From NCBI GenBank assembly GCA_039621445.1, contig CP154955.1, positions 11,458,241-11,522,240 of the forward strand: a stretch of DNA of 64,000 bases, read 5' to 3'. This document shows, in pieces, positions 47,901-57,915 of this stretch. The notes under the pieces were generated by a model that saw only the letters and a list, made by a program, of their open reading frames with translations, made no database searches and had not been told where the DNA came from. The first letter of the stretch is position 1. Each line of letters opens with the position of its first letter. Both the position numbers and the translations under genes were made by a program. The stretch comes from Euglena gracilis. Lineage: Eukaryota > Euglenida > Euglenophyceae > Euglenales.

Positions 47901-50900
47901 TTTTTTTGGAAATTTTCTCGTTTGTGGCAAATTTCTTTGGATTCCAGAGTGGTCAATCCCCCAAGGTAATGATCGACTGGTTTTCCGGGAAAAAAGTGAT
48001 TGACTGGTTTTTCGAAGGGTGGAAGTCAGGTGCTTTCTTGAGCCGGAGGGGACCCCGGGGGGGGGGGGGTAGGAGCACTTTTACCCAGCCAGCACCTTCC
48101 AACTCCCAGCTGGGCTGGAGACCCCTCCAGGAGGGGGGGCAGGGTTTGATATAAGGAGGGCGTACATGGTTTAGGTGGGGGGTGTCCCCCCCACCCCCCC
48201 CCCTCCTGGCCCGCAAGGAGGGTCCGGACCACCCCCCCCCCCCACCTGCAAGGGGGGTCCGGACCGACCCTCGGGGGGTTCCCAGACCCCCCCCAAAAAG
48301 GGTCAATTTTTTCCTCCGGTGCTTCGCGCCGAAAATTTTTTGCATTTTTGGCCCATTTTTGCCCAAAAAGTGCCCAAAACGGCACTTTTGGTCTTTTTGG
48401 GGAGTCAAAAATTTTCGGTAACCCAGACCGCACACCTGTTTAGGTGGGGGGGTGTCCCCCCACCCCCCCCCCCTCCTGCCCCGCAGGGGGGTTCCGGACC
48501 ACCCCCCCCCACCTGTCCTTATATCGAACCCTGGGGGGGGGGGTCTGCCGAAATAAAGTTCGGGCCAGCCCAGCAAAGCCGGACTGAACCGAAGAATTTT
48601 TCGGTGCAAAGCGCCAAAAATTTTTTTAAAAAGGGTCAAAAAATGGCCATAAATGGCATTTTTGTGTGGTTTTTGGGTTTTCACCTCCAATTTTGGTTAA
48701 AAAAGAATGGCAAGCCGGCTGTATTTGGGCTTTTTTGGGGCATTTTTGAGTACCCCGCCCCTGGACCTCTCCTGCGGGGGTGGGGTCCAGGCGGCCTTCG
48801 GGACTCCCTCCCCCCCCCCCGGGGGGGTCCTTCAGAATGTGGAAGTGTCCCCCCCCCTTCCCCGGGGTCAGTTAAAAAAAATTGTGTACCTGCATGATAT
48901 ACCGACAGGTCTTATAAATGGCCCAACATATATTTTGAAAAAATTTGCAGTCACATGATAGCTGACCGAAATCCACATACCTCCCCCCCCCCCCCTTGTC
49001 AAACGACCGGCTTTGTCCAACGACCACCCCCCGGTCAGTAGCGATCTTTTTCCAGGTGATCTTTTTTTCCAGACGTTCGCATTTTTACCTCCAGCCTTTT
49101 CTTATAACTTTCATGGCGTATTTTGTACCTGTTCAAGATGTTGCCGCTGCTGTTGTTGTTGGTCCGTCAGAGTATAGACCGAGGCCAAAAAACATCGTTT
49201 CAGCCAATTTTTTGATTTTTTTTTCGAATTTTTCAACCCATTTTTGACCCAAACTCCATGGGTTTTGTTTTGGGCCAATAACGGGAGGCCAGGGGGCCGA
49301 AAATGCTCATTTTCGGCTCAGAAACAGGTTTTCCCGGTCTGGGAGGCCAAAAAACATCGTTTCGGGCATTTTTTTCGAATTTTTTGACACAATTGCTGAG
49401 TTTTTGCAACTCCATAACTTTTTTCTTCACCTTGGGGCGAAAGCAGAAGAAAAATTTTGACCCCGGTCTTGTCTAACGACCCCCCCCCCGTCAGTGGCGA
49501 TATTTGGCCAAAATAGCGACCCCCCCCCGGTCAGTAGCGATATTTAGCGGTCATTGGACAAGGGGGGGGGAGGGAAATGTAAATGCAAGTTGGTCATTTT
49601 CCTGGGATTTGCTTTTTTTGAACTGCTTTGGAACTGATTTCCCATATGTGATCAACTCCCTTGGAAACATTGAAAAACTGCCAAAATTTTTGCAGGGTAT
49701 CTGTGTGCGAACGAAATTCATGTCGTGTATGCTGTTTCCCAAAAAGCCTTGCTCTGAAGCCAGATACTTTTTTTGCATCTGGTTCTCGATGGTGTTTGCC
49801 GCGTTTTCCTTTTTCTTGTTCGGCCAAAAAGACCTGTGTTGTCACTAATCTGTCCCATTCAGGCCTTCTGCAAAGGCCAGCAATACCTCCCTGGGGGGGG
49901 GGGGGCTGAACTGCAGCTTGGCTGGTGGAAATCCCAGTGGACCCCCCCCAGGAGGGAGGGTCCGCTGGTCCCCAGGGAGGGACAGTATGAGGGACCCCCA
50001 TATATAGAGAGATATATATATATATATATATATAGATATATATATATATATATACATATAGAGACAGTATGAGGGACCCCCACACCCCCCCCAGGGGCTA
50101 CCATTTTTTCCGGTGTCTAGCAAAATGGCTCGCCAGTGGACCCCCCGGGGTCCTCGAGCAATGGCCTGGGCCCATTGTGCTGGTATCTTGCACGATTCAC
50201 TGCTGCGCCGCAGGATGACATCGCCCACATCAAAAAGTTCATTGCGTCGTGCGGGACGTACGCCAATCTGCTGAAGCAGGCCGAGAGCAAGCAGAAGGTG
50301 ATCGACAAGATGGTCGAGGCGGGGCTTACGGAAAAGCCAGTGCCCGACCCGAAGTACGAATTCTATTTCCCAAGCAGGCTTTTGCTTAAAAATTCGCTGT
50401 GCCCCCCCCCCTTCGGGGGGGATTGGATTGGGTAGTCCAATTTGGCTGGTGGGAATCCCAGTACCCCCCCCCCCCGTGAGGAGTGGGGAGTCCACTGGCA
50501 GGGCCAGCTTGTGGAAATTTTTTTTCCAGTGACCGGCACGAAGCACCGAAAATTTTCTTTGGACCCCCAAAACTTTTGGCCATTTTGTTCCATTTTTTTT
50601 GGAACAAAATCATCCAAAAAAGGACACATTAAAAACCATATTTCCACCTTGGCGCGCAACACCAGACCCCGGACCCCCCCCCCTCCCCGGGAGGAGGGGT
50701 CTAGCTGGTGGCTTTTTTCCGGTGTCTAGCAGTGGACCCCCCGAGTTCTTTAAGCAAAAGCCTGTTCCCAAGCCCTGGTGGGTTGCCCCCACCCGTCATC
50801 GCGTTCCACAACGTGTCGCCAGGGTGGTGCCCAGGATGATTGAGATCCAGTTTCTCGCGTTGGTCAAGTGAAACCACCATTGTACCGCAGCCAGATAATG

Positions 50901-53900
50901 TCCCTTTTTTTTGTATGATTTGCATGACTTGACATTTGCAATTTCTACCTCTTTCCTCAAAGGTTATGCTGTGAAATGAGTTTGCGCAAAGGTGCATTTG
51001 ATTGTGATGTCTCAGTGACATACGATGCACAAATCTACCAAGGACAACACATTTTTTGCTGCTGTGAATGAGGAATATCTGTTCTGGGTTTGTGTTTTCT
51101 GCAAAGCAAACATTCACCCTATTTTTTTATGTTGTCTTTCAGGGTGCAAATATCAACATCCTCGGCATTTTTTTGAATCATTTGTTGCTGTGTGTCAAGG
51201 TGTTCCCAACAGGTATTTTTAACTACAAATAGAAGGAGGAGGATGGCAATGTAATGGCGAATAATTGGGTGCCGTTGGGCGGCTCCCTATGCTGTTCTCG
51301 TATAGCGGCAAGAAGGAGGATTATTTGTACACCGATTTGAGCTTCGGTATCGACCTGGACAGCCGCATTGCGCTGGTGGGGCCCACCCGCAGCCTTGCTG
51401 ACGCTGGAACCCTGCCCCCATGCGTATCAAAACCCTGCCGTCGGCTCTTCGTTCTACACATTTGTCTTCGAACACGGAGAGCAAGGCAAGACACAGGCAA
51501 TTTTGGCTTCGGGCCCTCTTGGAATGCACAGGGGGTTTGAAACCCCACCCGTTCATTCATTGGGACCCCCAGGAGGAGTGCCAGTGGTTAGGGCTCCCAA
51601 ACCATTTTGGACGATGTGAAAATCCACGTTGAAATGAGAAGGAGTTGTTGCTGCCGGGAACCACATGCGCGAGGAGGGAACCATATGGAACTCATCAGTG
51701 CATACACGCTTTTTGAACTCCGTTTTCGGCAGTGATTGGTGACCAAGAATAGATGCCCTCGGCCATTTTTTCTGTTTCATGAAAGTAATTTTTGGGCGGA
51801 TGTGATGTTGCGGGCATAGGGACACAGCACATGGACAGGGCTGCGCCTGAAACGGAGCGGGTAAGTCCACACTGCTCAAGTTGATCTGCAAGGACCTCGA
51901 ACCTTGTGAGGGTGAAGTGCGGCTGCATTCCCACTTGCGCATTGGCCGCTACAACCAGCATTCTGCGGAGGTGTTCCCCGCCACCTACACTGCATCTCTT
52001 ATCGCACTGCAGTCCTTTTTTTATGCTAAATACCTCCATTTAAAACCACGGGTCATTATCTGATTTTTTGAGCTGGGGAAGATCCAGAGAGGTTGTTGCA
52101 AATTAGAGGTCATAGTCAAGGGGTGGGGTTGTCGAAATGTGATAAGTAGACCAAAATGACCCCAAAGCCAGGGTTCGATATAAGGAGGGCGTACATGGTT
52201 TAGGTGGGGGGGGTGTCCCCCCCCACCCCCCCCCTCCTGGCCCGCAGGGGGGGGCCGGACCCCCCCCCCCCCCCCCACCTGCAAGGGGGGTCCGGACCGA
52301 CCCTCGGGGGCAAAAATTGACCCCCCCAAAAAGGGTCAATTTTTTCCTCCGGCGCTTTGCGCCGAAAATTTTTTGCATTTTTGACACATTTTTGCCCAAA
52401 AAGTGCCCAAAATGGCACTTTTGGTCGTTTTGGGGGGTCAAAAATTTTCGGCCCGGCGCGAAGCGCCGGGCCAAAAATTCGGCCACCCTGACCGCGCACC
52501 TGTTTAGGTGCGGGGGTTTCCCCCCCCCTCCCCCCCCCTCCTGGCCCGCAGGGGGGGGTCCGGACCACCCCCCCCCACCTGTCCTTATATCGAACCCTGC
52601 CCAAAGCTTCCAAGTGACCAAAATTTCCTACGGAGGAACAAAAATGCCCCCAAATGTCCTGAATGCCCCTGCAATGACCAAAATAAAATTCAATTAAATT
52701 TGTATGAAGGTGGCAAAAAATGCCCAGAATAACCAAGAGGACCTGATGGCCCAAAAATATCATACAATTGCACACAATGACCCAAATTTGCTCAAACAGC
52801 CTGAGAATGGTCCAAGTTGGCCCCAAAATGCCCCAAAACAGAAAGAAAACAATATGTAAAATTTCATTTCCTGTCCATTTTGTCCATTTTGGCCACACGT
52901 TCTTTCGCTTTGTTTCAGCATTTTGCCTGTGTGTGACCCTCTGGCATGAGTCGCTATGTCGCTGTGGCATGAGTCGCTACGTTCTTAAAGCTGGTGGAAG
53001 TTTTCCAATGGGTTGTTTCAAATGGAGGGAGGATTGTCTGAATGAGGTTGATTTTGTTATTCATGTTATTTTAGGTTATCCATCCTCCCATCAATGGGGT
53101 TTGAATCATCTTTGTTTCATGGAGTATTTTTCATGCTTCCCTTGCTGTGACTCAATTACCAACCCCCCCCCCCCGAAAATTGTCCTCCGCAGACCTAATC
53201 GGGACCCATCTACTACCCTTGTACCCGCTGACCTGTCACATGTAACATGGCTTTGTTGGAAAAGGCACATTTTCTGGGTTGAAACCTACCTTCTTTCCTG
53301 CCTTCTGATCACGAATATGTGAAAAATTGTTTTTCCACACTTTTGTGTCTCTTTGGGAGTCGAAATATGTCAAATTTTGCACGAACCCCTGAAAGCAGTC
53401 CTCTGGTCCCGTCCTCGCTGATTTGTCTTGAGACAGTTTCCTCCTCTTTGTAATTCATGCACCATCTTCTCCATATCTAACAGTTTTATGCGTTGTGAGC
53501 CCAATGACTGTGCCGGAGGTCCCTTCCACATGTTTCGCAGGGCATCATGCCTAAAAACCGTCTTTTTGACACTTTTAAAACCTGGGAATTTTTTGTTTTG
53601 GAGTCAAAGAATACGACATTCTGGTGGATTGCGGCTTGCAATCCATTTCGGGATTAAACAAACTGCAAACCGATTGGGGGTTCCCATTATCCCCAGGGAT
53701 AGGTATTCCGGTGTGCCGGCGGGATTAGTGCCTACAGGTGTGAAAAAAACACTCGGATATACCCCCCCTTCTCCAACAACCGGCCTTGTCCAACGACCCC
53801 CCCCGGTCAGTAACGATCTTTTTCCAGGTGATGTTATTTTCCAGACATTCGCCTCTTTGACCCCGGTCTTGTCTAACGACCACCCCCCAGTCAGTAGCGA

Positions 53901-56900
53901 TATTTAGCGGTCGTTGGACGGGGGGGGGGGTAATAAAACTTGCAAATTTTGAACGAACCCGGAAGGGTGCTCTGGGGCCCCAAACTCAAGGTCCTCATGC
54001 TGTCACAGGTGCTGCCCGGCGACAAGAGCCCCCTGGAGTTCATGCAGGACTACTTCAATGAGGGGGTCATTGGGCCCTCCGGAAAGACCAAGCTGACGCT
54101 CCAGGAGTGGCGCAGCCGCCTCGGCCGCTTCGGGATCAGCAACCAGGGCATTAGAAATGAACCCAGAACCTGTTTGCCCCACCCCCATAGATTTTGTTTA
54201 ACACTTGTAATTGTCCCTGTTGGGGCCGCTGGATTGCCCCAATCTCATTGACATCACCCTGCGAGGGGGATGCACCATAGGTCATCAGAGATCACATCAG
54301 TGTTGTTATTATTGTTGCAGAAGCTGAACAGTTTGAGGCTCATTTTTTCGAAGCCCTGCAGCTGGGTCGCAGCAGACGGACCTCATCGGGACGCTGTCGC
54401 ACGGGCTGCAAACCCGCATTGTGAACACGGCATCGCTTAAGCCGAAGGGCACCCCTCTCCCAGCTCTCCCAGCAGAAGAAAGCTGTTAGCTTCCTTCCAG
54501 CTGCGGACCACCCCCCCCCAACCATCCCCGAGTTTTTGTTTTATTTTGCAGCCGCCCAAAGGGCGTCTGGACCACACCATTGCTTAACACCTGTCCCACC
54601 CCTGACTGACTGGTTTTTTCAGAGTGATTGACTGGTTTTCTGGCCAAGTCCCCCCCCCCGAAAATGAAAAAGTGGCTGGCCATGCGCCGAAAGCGCCGGA
54701 ATTTTTTTTGGAATTTTTGACACTTTTTAGCAAATGTTCATTGCCTCCTGAAGAGTGGCCGATCCCCCGGGGAGGGGGGTAAAGTGACTGACTGGTTTTT
54801 TTGGGAAACAGTGACTGAAAGGTTTTTTCAGAGTGGAAAGTGACCCCCCCCGGGTCGCTGAGCAATGGCATGGTCTGGACAGCAAGGTTTTTTTTGATTT
54901 TGGAGATGCAAAAATGGGCCAAAATAGACAACGGTCGTAAAGGCGCTGGCCAGGGCAAAGTAGGGCAACGGTTAATGGTTGGCAGCTTTTGGGGGGCTAT
55001 TTGCACCTTTGATTTTTTTGGTTCCCGTTTTTGACCCGCAGTCAGGCCCAGTTCCAGCACCACTAATGGGGGGGGGGGGGGCGGTCAGCCAGCAGCCTCT
55101 TTCCAGCCAGCCCAATTTTTCCACCTTCTGAGCTGGACCCCCCCAGAGATGTGGCGGGATTCAATATGAGGAGGGTGGACAGGTTGCAGGGGGAGGTATC
55201 CCCCACTCTCTGCCCTAACATCGAGGATACCATACTTGGATCGGGGGGTCTGGACCCCCCCCCTTCCCCGACCGGCTGACCAGGGGTCTGGACCCCCCCA
55301 TGAGGGTCCGTGCCATGAGGGTCCGGACCTGGGATTTCCCCAAAGTCAAAATTTTTTCCTTCTGGTGCTTTGCGCCGAAAGTCTTCGGGCTTTTTGGCAA
55401 ATTTTGCCAGCAAAGTGTCCAAAAATGGCATTATTTTTCGGCCGATTTTGAGGGGCAACAGTTTTCGGCTCGGCGCCTTGCGCCGGGCTGAAAATCAGTC
55501 ACCTGGACCACGCCAGGGGGTGTTCCCCCCCCTTACTGGATCAAAGGAGGGTCCAACCACCCCTCACCTGACTTTATATCAAACCCTGCCAGGGGGGTCA
55601 CCACGCGATGCCCTGATTGTGATGGCGATGATCGCTATCCAGCACCCGCACGCCCTGGGCCACCTTGGGTCATTGTCAGGGTATTAAGTGAGCGGTGGTT
55701 TTGGGGGGTCAGACCACCCCACAGGGGAGGGGGGTCCAGACCACCTTCGGTCTGGGACCCCCCAGGAAAATACATAATTTTTCCAGCGCTTTGCGCTGGG
55801 GACACACATCTCTCTAAGGTTTTGCGAACCCCCCCGGGGGGGGGGCGGCTGCAGCCAGCCCCGATTTGGGCCCGGCCCAGCCGCAGCAGCCCCCTTCCCC
55901 CCCCCGGGGGGGGTGCTGCTAGCCCTAGCTAGCCCCCTTTTGGGGTCCAGCCCAAAATTTTTCGGCGCAAAGCGCCGAAATTTTTTAAAAAACTGTGTTC
56001 AAAAGTGGCCAAAAATGGGGTTTGGGGGGCGTTTGGGCCATTTTGGGGGGTTTCAGATGCATGATTTTTTCAAAACTGTGTTCTGCAGGACGTTTTTGGG
56101 CATTTTTCCGATTTCAGTCCAGCTTGCCCCGGTTCAGGTCCAGCTGGGGTCCAACCCCCCCCGGGGGGGGGGGGCGGGCTAGCCAGCCCCAAATTTCTAG
56201 CCCTAGCCCAGCGACCCCCCCCCGGGTCCTTAAAGAGATGTATGGTTGGGGAAGATGAAAAATTTTGGCGTGTGTTTTGACCAATTTTTCAAAAAAGCAT
56301 GCGAAAACGCCATTTTTAGCCTTTTTTTCATTTTTTCAAAAGATTTTTGGTTCTTTGCGCCGGAAATTTTTTTGGCACAGGGAGAGGTGAGAGTCCGACC
56401 CACCCCCTCCCCTCCAGGAGGGGGTGGTTTGGACCAGGGTCAGAGGCAGGCTTGTGCGTCCCCAAGGTTTGGCTGTTCAAAGTTATTCCTGTTTCAGACT
56501 CTTTTTTAGTCAGTTGCTCCTCTGGGAAAATGCAGGGGGGGGAAAATTATGCGGTCCGCATTATTCCGCATTTTTCCGCATTTCCGCATTATTCCGCATT
56601 TTTCCGCATTTTTCCGCATATTTTCCGCATTTTTTTTTGTAAATTTTCCGCATTTTTCCGCATTTCCGCATTATTCCGCATTTTTCCGCATTTTTCCGCA
56701 TAATTTCCGCATTATCCCGCATTTTCCGCATTTTTCCGCATAATTACCGCATTTTTCCGCATAATTTCCACATTTTTTTGTGAATTTTTTACGTTTCAGT
56801 TTACAGAAGAGCAACTGACCCTTCTTTCATCGTTCAGGACCCCCTTTTTTAAAAAAGGGTCCTAGTTCAGGTGCAAGCCCAGTTTCTGCGTGATATGTCC

Positions 56901-57877
56901 ATCAGAGTTTTGAAATCGTTGCAGGACGGTTTGAATGTTCGCTCTGAGAAAAGCAAGGAACAAATTGAGTTTTACCGTCAACTTCACGTGCTCTACCCAA
57001 ATAATTTGCCTCTTATGTCATTAGCTCCCACAGATTACTCAGCGTTGCTTTTGGAGGATGTGATGAAGATTTCATACAATATTTGCAATGCACAAAAAGG
57101 GATATTGACGGCCCAGAGGAGTTAATTGAATGGTGGAAGACGCATCGGCCATCTCTTTTTCGTGAACGTGTTTTGTTTCTGATTTCCACCCCAGTCGCCA
57201 CTTCAATTGTGGAAAGGTTTTTTTCCGTTTGCGGACAGCTGGATGCCGATCAGTGGGCTTTGTCACAAAATGCACGGAGGTTGGAGTTCATGCTTCAATT
57301 TAATGGTGATTTGTCAGGGCGTTTCACCTCCCTCTGACCTGTTCGCATTGTTTATTTGCGTCCGTGTCTTTTGAACAATGGAGATACTGCCGCTGAACAT
57401 TTTTATTGTGCTTTGTTTTTCCATTGCATTTTGGTGACTTCTGGCAAGCTTGGGCATCGGCGATGGAAATCAAATAGCATCTGGACCCTGCATATTTTTT
57501 GTGAGGTAGAAATATATCTGTCCTCTCCATGTGACCTGGGACTCCACAGAATTTCCGCATTTTCCGCATTTTTCCGCATATTTTCCGCATAATTTCCGCA
57601 TAATTTCCGCATAATTTCCGCATTTTTCCGCATAATTTCCGCATTTTTTCCCCGCCTGCCAGACCGCATAATTCCCCCCCCCTGGAAAATGAATGAATGC
57701 AACGTTGGTTTCGGATTATTGATTGCAACGAACATTGAAATTCAACCAACGTCCCCGATCTCAAGATCTGTCAGGCGGAGCCCACTGACTGATTTCAGGT
57801 GACCAAGACCTCCAAGTTGTGGTTATCCAAATGTTTTTGTGTTTCTCAGAGCCAGCAACCTTTTATGGTTCCACTGT

Positions 57878-57915
<38 letters not shown>

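Larger units (their letters stand above)
47253..50213 (+). other. ABC-F intron 7, GT-AG, transposon-rich
   Basis: Borders CAG|GTGTGC and GCCGCAG|GATGAC join KYQKEQ to DDIAHIKKF. 2.96 kb with MITE-like elements at 48140-48533 and 48983-49570 and a TA microsatellite near 50 kb. Confidence 0.85.
51971..54008 (+). other. ABC-F intron 11, GT-AG, transposon-rich
   Basis: Borders GAG|GTGTTC and GTCACAG|GTGCTG join NQHSAE to [11 protein letters not shown]. It carries a MITE with a perfect 8-bp target duplication (52169-52599) and a nested insertion at 53657-53986. Confidence 0.85.
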
